Shown here: piece by piece, positions 19,812 to 28,143 of the stretch
Layout of the letters: each line of letters opens with the position of its first letter
How positions within the stretch are numbered: position 1 is the first letter of the stretch
Source of the DNA: a virus
Reading direction: 5' to 3' (one strand)
Length of the DNA: 39,820 nt
Virus record (IMG/VR): IMGVR_UViG_3300037827_000284
Coordinates: 1 to 39,820 of that record
Notes under the pieces: model-generated
Told to the model about the DNA's origin: nothing
Databases searched by the model: none
What the model saw: only the letters and a program-made list of their open reading frames with translations
Made by a program: the position numbers and the translations under genes

Positions 19812-20876
19812 CTAGTACCACGTGCATTCCCACGCCACGGTCTGCGTGAGGTTCGGCAGCGCCGTTGGGTTGGGGTTCACGATATTGAACTGCACCTTGG
19901 TGGCGTTAATCCATTGCACTTCGGTCTGCGTGTTATAGATGATGTCGTTGTTGGTTGCGTGGCACGGGAATCCGTTGGTGATCGTGAACGGCGGCGTTCC
20001 GGGCGCGAACGTCGCGACCGAGCCAGGCGTCTGTATCGGGCACACGCTGCTTGCCGGGCACGTCGTTCCAGAAGTCAGCGTCGTAAACCCCGTAACGGTG
20101 TGCCAGGTCGTTGGGCACGGCGACGAGTTTGAAGACTGGTAGCACGGCGGAACCGGGCCGGGCGATGGCAAACTCGTGAAGGCTGGCACCGCTTCCATGT
20201 AGCCAGACGCTACCACATTCCCAGGAGCGGCCACGTTCCCGGATTGGTTAATCGTGAGGCACGGGTTGGTCGTGAGCAGCGAGCACAGCCCGGCTGGATT
20301 GGTCCCGCCGATGAAGTTGCCGCTAGCCGCGGTTATCGAGTTGCGGACGATTGAGCCGAACGAGTTGCTGTAGCCGCCCTGGCAATCGAGCGAAGCCTGC
20401 ATCGTGCCAGCCACCCGGAACTGATAGGAGCCGGTCCCGCCGCAAGCGTTCATATCAAAGTTAATGCCGTAGGAACCTCCGCCACCTCCCGTCGCGTACA
20501 GCCACAGCGGGCCGGCGACGGTCGTGAGCGGGTAGTTTTGCGTCCCCTGCACCGCGACACCGGCCGGGAAGTTGTATTGCAGCGACCCGCCAAACGTGGC
20601 TTGCGCCTGCGAAGTCGGAATGATGTCGGAAGCGTAAATCGTTGAGAGGCAGTTGAGCAACGCTTGGAAGTTGGCGTTGACCTGCCCGGCTTGCGCCACG
20701 GTCCCGTTCACGAAGTAATACGGCACCGTACAGGGCACCTCGGCCACCATCGTACCGTATTGCTGATCGAACTGCTTGATGCCGATGTCCAGCCCCGGAA
20801 TCACCACGGGGATGCGCTCGACGTGCGCCGCCCCCAGCAGCGCGAGGCTAATAGTTAAGAGGCTGATAATTCGCAT
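19812..20876 (-). CDS. Putative tail fibre/spike protein with signal-like N-terminus
   Basis: A 354-aa protein. Residues 1-18 (MRIISLLTISLALLGAAH) form a signal-like segment. Residues 55-75 contain NGTVAQAGQVNANFQALLN, a motif common in phage tail/spike proteins just before the fibre domain. The rest is Gly/Thr/Asn/Cys-rich beta sequence. ATG start inside the 3' end of the neck gene (29-base overlap). Confidence 0.62.
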   Translation of the reverse strand: MRIISLLTISLALLGAAHVERIPVVIPGLDIGIKQFDQQYGTMVAEVPCTVPYYFVNGTVAQAGQVNANFQALLNCLSTIYASDIIPTSQAQATFGGSLQYNFPAGVAVQGTQNYPLTTVAGPLWLYATGGGGGSYGINFDMNACGGTGSYQFRVAGTMQASLDCQGGYSNSFGSIVRNSITAASGNFIGGTNPAGLCSLLTTNPCLTINQSGNVAAPGNVVASGYMEAVPAFTSLPSPGPVPPCYQSSNSSPCPTTWHTVTGFTTLTSGTTCPASSVCPIQTPGSVATFAPGTPPFTITNGFPCHATNNDIIYNTQTEVQWINATKVQFNIVNPNPTALPNLTQTVAWECTWY

Positions 20877-22602
20877 ACAGTGCTAATCCTATCATTATCC
20901 ACGGGACCACCGATGATTCGGTAATCACGATTTGGAGCAAGTGGCCGCGCGCGGCGTTCTGGAGCGGGATTTTTACCACGGCAAAACCGTACTGCGAGGA
21001 CGAGCCCCATTTCATCGCCCCCCATTGGCTGGCACCCCACACGCCGGCAGGGTTGTCGCCCTGAGCGATAAGCTGCGCGATGACCTGGGGCAACAGAATC
21101 GTGTTGTCCACCATAATCGCGCCCTGGAAGTTTACTTCGGCTTCGGCGCCCGGCGGCGCCCCGAGCAACTCCACGAGCGCGTAGGCGGACTGCGCCTGCT
21201 TTTCGGCGATAATGGCATCCGGGCCGAGGTCCGCGAGAAGGTCGGCCAGCCCGGCAAGCGTCACGGTAATCGGCACGGCCGAACCATTTGCTCCCAGGTC
21301 GGCGTACCCCAGGCCGAACAGGCCGATTTGGTCGAGCGCCGCATCGCACCACGCCATATTGCCGCTGTCTTTGGCGCCGGTTAGTTGCGCCGCGCCGCCG
21401 ACGTTCATCCCCTCGATTTGCCCGGCTAGCGGATTCCCGGTCGGCGATTGCTTGGTGAAGTCGAACCACAGCCCGCTGGTTATCGGTGCCGAGAGCGCCT
21501 CGAAGAACAGCAGCAGCCGCGGGCCTTGCCGCACGCCAATCGCCGTCTGCCGGTTCACGATGAGCGCCGGCTGCCCGTTCTGCGTGGAGTCGAAGAAAGT
21601 CGGCACGTCGCCGGAAATCTGCCATATCGTATTGCCGTCAGTCGCGTACACGCCGTCGATCGCCAAGAAGCAAATGAACGTATCGAAGGCGGTGATGGAG
21701 CGCGGCGAGAGGCACCCGCGGTCGTTACTGACCTGCACCACCTGCCACGCCGGGACTTCCCCCAGCAACACGGTAAACACCATGTTATAGATGGCGCACT
21801 CTTTGAAGACGGTCATCGCTGAGCCCAGCGTTTCCAGCCCGGTGATTGCGCCGCCGTCTACGCCGTCGTTGTTGCCGATGATGGCGGGAATGTACTGCCC
21901 CGGCTTGTTCGCCTTGGTCGGATTCACTTGCATCGCGGGGCTATTGAACGATTGCGGATAGAACGGGTCGGAGATGTAAACCGCGCTTGGCTCGTCTTCG
22001 TCGCCGCTGTAAAAAAGGTGTGAGTTGTTGCCGAGCGTTGCGACGAACTGCGGCGTTATCGGATAAACGCTGTTCGGGTCCTTGGACGGCAGCCCGCTGC
22101 CATCCGGCTGCGTGTTGGCGCCGAACGCCACGGGTTTGAGCATCGAGCCGGGGCCTGCCCAATACTGCGGAATGGCGATGCCGTCACAGAGGAAGACGCA
22201 TTGCGAGCCGTTGCTGCCCACGGTCGGGTCGAACATCTCCGCGGCGGTCGTGAACTGCGTCGTCGGCGAAACGTTGCCGATGAGGGTCGGCGTCGAGCCC
22301 GGCGTGGCAAGCCCGGCGTACACCTTTCCGCCTTGCTTCACTTCGATGAGGTAGGTCGTGTTATTGAATCGGCAGGCGTGCAGCGAAATGGCTGGCAACT
22401 TCGAACCGCTACTCCACACGAGAACCGACCCCGGGCGCTTGGCTTCGGCTTGCGTGTAGTTCGGCCACGAGTTGACCGACACGCTGAGTTGCCCACGTTG
22501 CAGCGCGTCGGGGGAAAGCGCGGTATTCAGGCCCAGCCCGAGCGGGCGATAGGGAATAACGACTGGCCCGGCGTCTGGCGTGGTGAAATCGGAAACGGTC
22601 AC
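20848..22602 (-). CDS. Putative tail/neck hub protein (beta-propeller-like)
   Basis: A 584-aa beta-rich protein with repeated short strands and Asp/Gly turns (VFLCDGIAIPQYW, FICFLAIDGVYATDGNTIWQ), as in stabilisation or tail-hub proteins of short-tailed phages. The C-terminus has GVWGASQWGAMKWGSSSQYG, sharing a W-G-x3-W-G motif with its upstream neighbour. GTG start in a GTGA overlap. Likely a ring or nozzle protein between portal adaptor and spike; exact homologue unknown. Confidence 0.62.
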   Translation of the reverse strand: MTVSDFTTPDAGPVVIPYRPLGLGLNTALSPDALQRGQLSVSVNSWPNYTQAEAKRPGSVLVWSSGSKLPAISLHACRFNNTTYLIEVKQGGKVYAGLATPGSTPTLIGNVSPTTQFTTAAEMFDPTVGSNGSQCVFLCDGIAIPQYWAGPGSMLKPVAFGANTQPDGSGLPSKDPNSVYPITPQFVATLGNNSHLFYSGDEDEPSAVYISDPFYPQSFNSPAMQVNPTKANKPGQYIPAIIGNNDGVDGGAITGLETLGSAMTVFKECAIYNMVFTVLLGEVPAWQVVQVSNDRGCLSPRSITAFDTFICFLAIDGVYATDGNTIWQISGDVPTFFDSTQNGQPALIVNRQTAIGVRQGPRLLLFFEALSAPITSGLWFDFTKQSPTGNPLAGQIEGMNVGGAAQLTGAKDSGNMAWCDAALDQIGLFGLGYADLGANGSAVPITVTLAGLADLLADLGPDAIIAEKQAQSAYALVELLGAPPGAEAEVNFQGAIMVDNTILLPQVIAQLIAQGDNPAGVWGASQWGAMKWGSSSQYGFAVVKIPLQNAARGHLLQIVITESSVVPWIMIGLALYANYQPLNY

Positions 22603-23540
22603 GGCGCTAACAAGCCCGTCATCGGATAGGAAAGGTATATCCCTTCGTTGGCGTCACGGATGCGGAGCGTGTCGCCCGTCGAGCGGTCGCGCAGCACGTC
22701 GCGGATGCGGCCTAGCTCCCCGGCGTGCCCGGTCTGCCCGTGGTACGCCATCTTCATCTCTTGCATCAGAGGGAACATCTTAAGTTTCGGGCAGCACAGG
22801 TACGTCGCCCACAGCACGATGAGGTCGTGCGTTGGGTCGGGAATCTGCGGCACGTCCGTCCCGTTCATTAGCGGCGGCCACTCGCTATTGGGCGTCAACT
22901 CGGGCACGTACTCGACGCCAATCGTATCGCCCGCATCCGCGCTTCCTGGGAAAAACGAGAGAATCTTTCGATCGGGCGACACGGCGCAGTAATCGGGGAT
23001 GATGTTGTAGCAGAACGGGCGCAGGTAGCCAAACGCCGACTGCCGCATAAACTGCTGCCACGATACCAGCCGCACGCCGCCCTCGAAATCCATCAGCCAC
23101 GGTTGCCCGATAGGCCCGTACACGACGCGCGTTATCCGCTGAATGTTCGGAGGCCCGGCCTGCGTACCCCATTGCATCTGCCCCCATGAGCCTTGTCCCC
23201 AAATGCCGGCGGTTTGCGGAGCGCCCGCGCCGAGTTGCGCCGACCCCCACACACTGCTTCCCCACAGCGTATTCTGCGGCGGAGCTAATGGCGGGAGCGG
23301 GTAGTCGGACACCTGCGCGATAGAGGCAAACACCCAGCGATAGAGCGCTATTTGAATGTCGGCTAAATCTTGAATCACCCGCATATACGAGCGGTTGATT
23401 TGCGTCGTTAGGAACGGCTGGAGAATCCCAGGGTTCGTCGCGTCCGACCAGTTCGGCGCTTCCGTGAAATCCTCGGTGTTGAGCAACTCGCTTTGCTGCA
23501 AGTTGGCAAGCGTGAGGTTTTGGATTTCGTTGAGGTTCAC
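22599..23540 (-). CDS. Putative neck/tail adaptor protein
   Basis: A 313-aa protein. The helical N-terminus (residues 1-75) and central FMRQSAFGYLRPFCYNIIPD, ILSFFPGSADAGDTIGVEYV resemble phage head-tail adaptor proteins that dock under the portal. Contains TLWGSSVWG and IWGQGSWGQMQWG, the W-G-x3-W-G motif shared with the next gene. GTG start. The pair is probably the tail adaptor and its hub partner. Confidence 0.62.
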   Translation of the reverse strand: MNLNEIQNLTLANLQQSELLNTEDFTEAPNWSDATNPGILQPFLTTQINRSYMRVIQDLADIQIALYRWVFASIAQVSDYPLPPLAPPQNTLWGSSVWGSAQLGAGAPQTAGIWGQGSWGQMQWGTQAGPPNIQRITRVVYGPIGQPWLMDFEGGVRLVSWQQFMRQSAFGYLRPFCYNIIPDYCAVSPDRKILSFFPGSADAGDTIGVEYVPELTPNSEWPPLMNGTDVPQIPDPTHDLIVLWATYLCCPKLKMFPLMQEMKMAYHGQTGHAGELGRIRDVLRDRSTGDTLRIRDANEGIYLSYPMTGLLAP

Positions 23541-23588
23541 GACGTGAAGCCGGGCCTAGACTTCGGGGAAAATCCAGACCCGACGCTT

Positions 23589-23771
23589 TTAGTCGTTCTC
23601 GCGCTTCCCGTCCCGATCGAAGTCGAAGTAGGCTTCGAGAGCGTGATGTGTGCTGGACTTGCCCGATGGAGCGTCTTGGGGGATACTAACCGGCTTCCCG
23701 TAGGATAGAGGGTTGGCTCCGCTTGACACCGCGTCAACGAGTTTGTTCCCGAGCGATTCTTCACGCTTCAC
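23589..23771 (-). CDS. 60-aa hypothetical protein
   Basis: GTG start in a GTGA overlap with the upstream gene. Contains EAYFDFDRDGKREND, an Asp-rich loop like a calcium-binding hand. A competing 75-aa frame (23537-23764) ends in a GTGA overlap with the downstream gene but has the Ser/Arg/Thr-rich composition of a shadow frame. The 60-aa frame is preferred on composition and start coupling. Confidence 0.5.
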   Translation of the reverse strand: MKREESLGNKLVDAVSSGANPLSYGKPVSIPQDAPSGKSSTHHALEAYFDFDRDGKREND

Positions 23772-24415
23772 TTCGCCGCCGCCGCGACCGCCTTACGGTT
23801 GCGCTTCTCCAGCATCTCTGCCAGCTTCGCGAGTTGCGCGTCGTCCAGAACGTCCAGCGAAATCGCGCCCTGCCCGCCCTTGCGGGACTGCAACCGCGCC
23901 ATCTCGCGAGTCGCGCACTCATCGAGAATCTCCTCGAAACGCCAGAACTCCAGCGGCCGGAACGTCCAATCGCCGACGTGGTTCCCCGAAGCGTTGACAT
24001 TGGTAAGCTTGACGTTGGGCACCCGCGGCACGGCAATCCGCACCGTCGTGTACCCCAGCTTCTCACCATCCTTCTCGGCAGCGTAGAGGTAGTCGCCCCA
24101 CACGCGCGCCACCCGATCGCGTTCGTTGTTGAACGACGGCAGGAGCTTGTCGCGCACGGCTTGCAGGTCGGTGCCCGCGCGCCAATCACCGAAGTGATGC
24201 GTCGCGACTTCGTTGGGAATCAGCGCCGACTTCTCGCCGTCTTTCCAGCAGAGCGGCCAGCGCCGTTCTTGAACCGGAGTGCCGACGCGCTCGCCGCGCA
24301 TCTCCGTTACGAGGTGGTTATCGAACGCGCCGAACGACATGGGGACCGTCACCTCCGCACCAAAATGCAGGTTGATGTCGCCCCCGAAATCCTCCAATAA
24401 CGTTACGCGAATCAT
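23768..24415 (-). CDS. Hypothetical structural-cluster protein
   Basis: A 215-aa protein with mixed fold: beta N-terminus (MIRVTLLEDFGGDINLHFGA), middle WGDYLYAAEKDGEKLGYTTV, and a helical C-terminus (DVLDDAQLAKLAEMLEKRN). No signal or membrane segment. Located between the capsid group and the adaptor group, so a head-completion or decoration role is plausible but unproven. ATGA coupling upstream. Confidence 0.58.
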   Translation of the reverse strand: MIRVTLLEDFGGDINLHFGAEVTVPMSFGAFDNHLVTEMRGERVGTPVQERRWPLCWKDGEKSALIPNEVATHHFGDWRAGTDLQAVRDKLLPSFNNERDRVARVWGDYLYAAEKDGEKLGYTTVRIAVPRVPNVKLTNVNASGNHVGDWTFRPLEFWRFEEILDECATREMARLQSRKGGQGAISLDVLDDAQLAKLAEMLEKRNRKAVAAAAK

Positions 24416-24960
24416 ACGCTGATGTACGCGTTGATGACTTTAGTGGCGGCCGTGTTACCGGCCATGATGGCGCTACCGGCGGCCGAAGCCGAGCCGGTCG
24501 CCAACGCGAAACCGATGTTTACGCCCGTCGCCGCGGCCGTTCCGCTAACGGCTCCGTAGAGCCCTGCGGTATTCACCACGCCAATGAGTTGCGACCCGAC
24601 GTTGATCGCGGCGCTACCGGCCGACGTACCCGAGGTGGTCGTCTGTCCGAGAACCAGGCCGTAGCCCTTTTGCCGCGCGTAAATCGGGAAATACTGGCTT
24701 GCTCCGTTGGAAGCGATCAGCGCCGTACCTTGCAGCGTGGCGCCTTGGTAGATGCCGAAAATGCGGCAACTGTTTGCGTTTGGCGCCGGCAAAACTTGGT
24801 CGGCACCCTTCGTGCCGGGGACGCAGGTTTGGTCATACCAAACGGCTTGTCCCTGGTAGAGCGTTCCGGCGCTACCGAGCAGCACGCTGCACGACAGGTC
24901 GAAAAACTCGGTTTGGAAGTTGTAGCCCGAAGAACCCGGGCCTATGCTAAATAATGGCAT
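24412..24960 (-). CDS. Putative capsid decoration/stabilising protein
   Basis: A 182-aa beta-rich, Ala/Gly/Thr-rich protein with few charges, starting MPLFSIGPGSSGYNFQTEFF. Composition and position two genes after the capsid gene fit a head decoration or cement protein. ATG immediately after the upstream stop (TAGATG). Confidence 0.55.
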   Translation of the reverse strand: MPLFSIGPGSSGYNFQTEFFDLSCSVLLGSAGTLYQGQAVWYDQTCVPGTKGADQVLPAPNANSCRIFGIYQGATLQGTALIASNGASQYFPIYARQKGYGLVLGQTTTSGTSAGSAAINVGSQLIGVVNTAGLYGAVSGTAAATGVNIGFALATGSASAAGSAIMAGNTAATKVINAYISV

Positions 24961-25212
24961 CTAAGGTTTACCTCCGCCGTTGCCTTTGAAAAACGCTTTG
25001 ATCGCGCGCCCCGTACCGCCGCCCATCTTCTCGCCGGTCGGAATCTCGCCGTCACCCGGTGCGCCGTAGCAGCCGACTGTCGGCGGTTTTCCGAGCCCAG
25101 CGTCAGACGAGAAACCCTCGACGGGGCTCATCACGTTCCCGGGCGTGATGTGGACCTGCTTTATTTCCGAGCGGTCGTCGCCCGCAGTTGGGTACTGTGA
25201 TTGTTTGCCCAT
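24961..25212 (-). CDS. 83-aa hypothetical protein after the capsid gene
   Basis: Starts MGKQSQYPTAGDDRSEIKQV with AGGGA upstream, and ends in a Gly/Lys tail (KAFFKGNGGGKP). The frame continues upstream into the capsid gene but the ATG at 25212 fits the ribosome site. Mostly loops with Gly/Pro. Could be a minor head protein. Confidence 0.55.
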   Translation of the reverse strand: MGKQSQYPTAGDDRSEIKQVHITPGNVMSPVEGFSSDAGLGKPPTVGCYGAPGDGEIPTGEKMGGGTGRAIKAFFKGNGGGKP

Positions 25213-25214
25213 GG

Positions 25215-26225
25215 CTAAGCTCCCTGTATCCACGCCACGGCATTTGAACTGGGCCTGAGCACAGTCAAGTTGCTGGCGTGAAGGATTCTTGCGATTACTT
25301 GTGCGGTGGTGGTGCTGACGAGCCAATCGCCGACGCTGAAGTTCATCTTCGGGTCAACCACGTACTTGATCGTGCCGCGGTTAATCATGTAGAAGTAACC
25401 GCCGCTGTTTGGCGATGGCGCGCTACCGCTGAAAACGGTCGCTACGCCGGTCGGAATGTGCGGGTCCCAAACGATGGGATTGCCGTTGAAGATTACGTCG
25501 TAACCGCCGATGCTTCTCGCCATGTTCGGCTGGTTGTAACGGTCGATGGAGAACAGCGAGTTTTGAATCGTCGCGAACGCGAGCCTCGTCGTCGCGTAGA
25601 AGTTCGGCTTGTGACCGTCGATCTGCGCCGCGAGGTCGAGCGAATACAGCGTTTGCACCAGGTTCGAGGTCGTGAGCAAGTCGTAGTTCGTCTGCGCCTT
25701 CCACGTTGGGTACGTGCTGCGCGATATGTTCGCGTAGCTCGTCGCCACGGTGCCGTCGTCGATCGCTTCGGCCAGCCCGTTGATTTGCAACGGGAACGCG
25801 GCCTGCGTCGAGTCGATGAAGTCCGTCGCGATGCGGTCGGCAATCGACATCTTCACGATGTCCATTTGCGAATCGACCAGCGAAGCGATGGCTTCGGGCG
25901 AGTCGGCTTGCTGAAGGTCGGTGACGTTGAGCGCGAGCGCGTCGGCGTAATACTTCCAACCCAGCGATGCGCGAATGAACGAGTCGAGCGAGTTGGCCGG
26001 GAGCCCCTGGCCGCCCGTGAACGCCACGGTGTTGCTCGACTTGCCGATGTTGATGGGCCAGGTCAGCGCGAGCGCGCCGTTCTGCGTATCCATCAAATCG
26101 CGAATCTCTTGGAAGAATCGCTGCGACGTGAAGAACGTGTCAACGATGGTCTTAGTTACGAAGCCTTCCCGAATCAGAGCTTGCAGCGTGTCAAGGTAAG
26201 CATATTGTCCAGAATAATCCGGCAT
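25215..26225 (-). CDS. Major capsid protein (HK97-type)
   Basis: A 336-aa protein. N-arm (MPDYSGQYAYLDTLQALIRE), spine-helix and P-domain (DIVKMSIADRIATDFIDSTQ) and A-domain (YDVIFNGNPIVWDPHIPTGV) appear in the order of HK97-fold capsids lacking a protease domain. Preceded by scaffold and followed by small head genes, with portal and terminase upstream. A GGGAGG site in the end of the HNH gene serves its ATG. Assignment rests on order, size and pattern. Confidence 0.82.
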   Translation of the reverse strand: MPDYSGQYAYLDTLQALIREGFVTKTIVDTFFTSQRFFQEIRDLMDTQNGALALTWPINIGKSSNTVAFTGGQGLPANSLDSFIRASLGWKYYADALALNVTDLQQADSPEAIASLVDSQMDIVKMSIADRIATDFIDSTQAAFPLQINGLAEAIDDGTVATSYANISRSTYPTWKAQTNYDLLTTSNLVQTLYSLDLAAQIDGHKPNFYATTRLAFATIQNSLFSIDRYNQPNMARSIGGYDVIFNGNPIVWDPHIPTGVATVFSGSAPSPNSGGYFYMINRGTIKYVVDPKMNFSVGDWLVSTTTAQVIARILHASNLTVLRPSSNAVAWIQGA

Positions 26226-26690
26226 TTAGCCCTCCCACTTTTCGAGATAGCTAATCATTGCTTGCAGTATCTCCTTCGACTCTCGTACTTTCCCGAGAGA
26301 CTGATTGCAGTTCGTACACAGCAAGCCCCGAACTTTGCCGGTCGTGTGGTTATGGTCTACGCCTAGACCCTGGTGTTCATCTATACCTTTGCAAATCGCG
26401 CATACCCCGCGCTGCGCTGCCAGCATATCGGCGTGTTCGGCTGGCGATATTCCGTATTGCTTTTTGAGCCACGACTTCATCGAGAGATGCGAGTAGCGTG
26501 CCGGAAACTTTGCGTGATAAGCCTTTTGCCAGGCGCTTACGCACGCTCGACATCTTAGCTTGCGTCGCGAGCCTATAATGCACAGGTTGTCACTTAGGGA
26601 ATGCCCTCTAAGGCAGACGTTATAGTCCGCTTCCATTTGGCTGATGCTTCCCGCATGAGGAAATCCCTCATGAAGTTTGGCTGCGGCCAT
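26226..26690 (-). CDS. Endonuclease VII-type HNH nuclease
   Basis: A 154-aa protein. N-terminal zinc site (CLRGH, CRAC), then a helical linker with YGISPAEHADMLAAQRGVCA and the recombination-endonuclease-VII core: C97/C100, VDHNHTTGKVRGLLCTNCNQ (D112, H113, N114, H115, C125, C128). It sits between scaffold and capsid genes with TAAATG at both ends, as a free-standing homing-type insertion would. It might also act as a phage resolvase or nicking enzyme. Confidence 0.85.
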   Translation of the reverse strand: MAAAKLHEGFPHAGSISQMEADYNVCLRGHSLSDNLCIIGSRRKLRCRACVSAWQKAYHAKFPARYSHLSMKSWLKKQYGISPAEHADMLAAQRGVCAICKGIDEHQGLGVDHNHTTGKVRGLLCTNCNQSLGKVRESKEILQAMISYLEKWEG

Positions 26691-27386
26691 TTACGCGATT
26701 CTCCGACGCGCGCGTTCTAGCTCGATGATGCGGTTCCGCATCGCTTCCTGCGGCGTTGGACCGCCTTCAGGAGCTGCAGGGGTGGACGGCCCGGGAATTC
26801 CCGGGTCACCCGCATCGGTGCTGAGTGATATGGGCGGCGCGTTACGCTCCGCCTTGACAAAGCGCCATGAGTTCTCGTTCCACACGGTGGCGAGCGGCGC
26901 GAAATCTTTTGCGGCGGCTAACTCCGCCATCCGGCGGAAGTCGCCATCCTCTAAATCGGGATGATCGGTTTTGAGTTTGTTGTAGAAGCGTTCGTTGGCT
27001 GGGTCGTGCGTCCACGTGTTCCACTTCTGCTGCCGCGCTTTTTGCGGCGCCTCGGCGGCTTCTTGCCGTTCCTTGGCGAGCGTGTCGGCCATCTTGCGGA
27101 TGACGCCGATGTCCTCGGCGAGCGGTTGCAGCGACGGGTCGATCTTTGGCTGCTGCCGCTTCTTCATTTCGTCGTAGGCGCTCCACGCATTGGAGGCCAC
27201 TTCTCCGTACTCGGGGTTCTCCACGAGCATACGGATTTTTTCAGCGTGAGGGGAGAGTTGCTCAACGAGCGCATCGAACTGCGCCGCGCGCGCAACCGCC
27301 GCTTGGTAGTCTTGCGGGTCGATATGACCCGAAGGCTCGACGGAAGCCGGTGCTGGTGTCGGCTGGATTAGCGGTTCGTCAGGCAT
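26691..27386 (-). CDS. Putative scaffolding protein
   Basis: A 231-aa acidic/helical protein: Pro-rich N-terminus, a long coiled-coil core (about 75-135: MKKRQQPKIDPSLQPLAEDI, AKERQEAAEAPQKARQQK) and a charged C-terminal helix (RNRIIELERARRRIA). This layout, with placement before the capsid gene, is typical of phage scaffolds. GAGGGGAAAG precedes the ATG. Confidence 0.75.
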   Translation of the reverse strand: MPDEPLIQPTPAPASVEPSGHIDPQDYQAAVARAAQFDALVEQLSPHAEKIRMLVENPEYGEVASNAWSAYDEMKKRQQPKIDPSLQPLAEDIGVIRKMADTLAKERQEAAEAPQKARQQKWNTWTHDPANERFYNKLKTDHPDLEDGDFRRMAELAAAKDFAPLATVWNENSWRFVKAERNAPPISLSTDAGDPGIPGPSTPAAPEGGPTPQEAMRNRIIELERARRRIA

Positions 27387-27420
27387 ACTTTCCCCTCACT
27401 CTGTCTTTCCTAGGCAGGCG

Positions 27421-27477
27421 CTACTTGCGCTTGCGACCCTTACGCCGTTCCGGCATCACTACGCTATTGTCGAACAT
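27421..27477 (-). CDS. 18-aa basic peptide ORF
   Basis: ATG with AAAGGA upstream, encoding MFDNSVVMPERRKGRKRK and a TAG. It lies in the gap between the gene ending at 27490 and the scaffold gene. The ribosome site is good and the basic tail resembles the 35-aa peptide at 10609. Whether it is translated is not certain. Confidence 0.4.
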   Translation of the reverse strand: MFDNSVVMPERRKGRKRK

Positions 27478-27489
27478 ATAGCGGTCCTT

Positions 27490-28023
27490 TCACCCGGTCA
27501 GACCGGGAGGCTGGGACCCGGGACCTGCTCCGCCACCCATCGCGCCCGCCATTGCGGCAAGCACGCCTGGGTTTTGAGCGGGGCTGACCCCCGGTGGCTG
27601 TGCACCTGGGCCGCCCGGAGGCGGACCTGATGGAATCGGCACGCCGGGTACTTGCGGCGGACGATTTATCGTCGCCCATTGCTGTTCGCATTGCTGCGAC
27701 AGTTGGGGCGCGATATTTTTGAGCAGTTGCGCGGCGGCGAGTAGCGCCACTTGCGGCGGCGGGACTCCAGCCATCAGCTTCTCGGTTGCAGAAGCCATCG
27801 CGCTGACCGTATCTTGCACGGCCGGTTCTTTGTCGTCGAGGTGCTCATCGAGATCGTGCAGCGATTGGCGAACGCGCTGAAGGCCGATGAGCCACGAATG
27901 CTGCGGGTCGGTGCGGACGAATGGGACGCTGGGCTTGGCGGCTGGCGGGCTGACGTTGGAAAGCGCCGACGCCAGGGAGTTTTGCTGCCCCCCGGTGAGC
28001 GGTTGCTGTCCGGGCGCCGCCAT
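27490..28023 (-). CDS. Hypothetical head-cluster protein
   Basis: A 177-aa protein starting MAAPGQQPLTGGQQNSLASA. A TTG three codons upstream (28032) is better spaced from GAAAGGGG and may be the true start. Residues 55-130 are helical (LIGLQRVRQSLHDLDEHLDD, PPQVALLAAAQLLKNIAPQL); the C-terminus is Pro/Gly-rich. It follows a terminator hairpin directly, so its expression probably depends on readthrough. Function unknown. Confidence 0.6.
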   Translation of the reverse strand: MAAPGQQPLTGGQQNSLASALSNVSPPAAKPSVPFVRTDPQHSWLIGLQRVRQSLHDLDEHLDDKEPAVQDTVSAMASATEKLMAGVPPPQVALLAAAQLLKNIAPQLSQQCEQQWATINRPPQVPGVPIPSGPPPGGPGAQPPGVSPAQNPGVLAAMAGAMGGGAGPGSQPPGLTG

Positions 28024-28048
28024 TGCGGTCAAGTAAGCCCCTTTCGCC

Positions 28049-28080
28049 AAAAAGAAAAGACCCGCCGACTGCTCGGCGGG
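28049..28080 (-). terminator. Rho-independent terminator inside the late operon
   Basis: On the minus strand CCCGCCGA (28080-28073), loop GCAG, TCGGCGGG (28068-28061), followed by TCTTTTCTTTTT (28060-28049). A textbook hairpin plus T-tract lying upstream of the gene 27490-28023 and not at the operon end. Confidence 0.85.
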
Positions 28081-28143
28081 CCGGTATTTCCGATTCCCGT
28101 TGCTGGTGCGAAGCCTACCACGCCCCGCTGCGGGCGTCAATCC

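Noticed and set aside
19131-20132. 333-aa rightward open frame
   Set aside because: Antisense to three tail genes, Arg-rich, no ribosome site or motif.
23537-23764. 75-aa leftward frame
   Set aside because: Its stop is coupled to the adaptor gene, but its Ser/Thr/Arg composition is that of a shadow; the 60-aa frame coupled at its start is preferred.
25278-26366. 362-aa rightward open frame
   Set aside because: Antisense of the capsid gene, full of Arg-Val repeats expected from complementing it.
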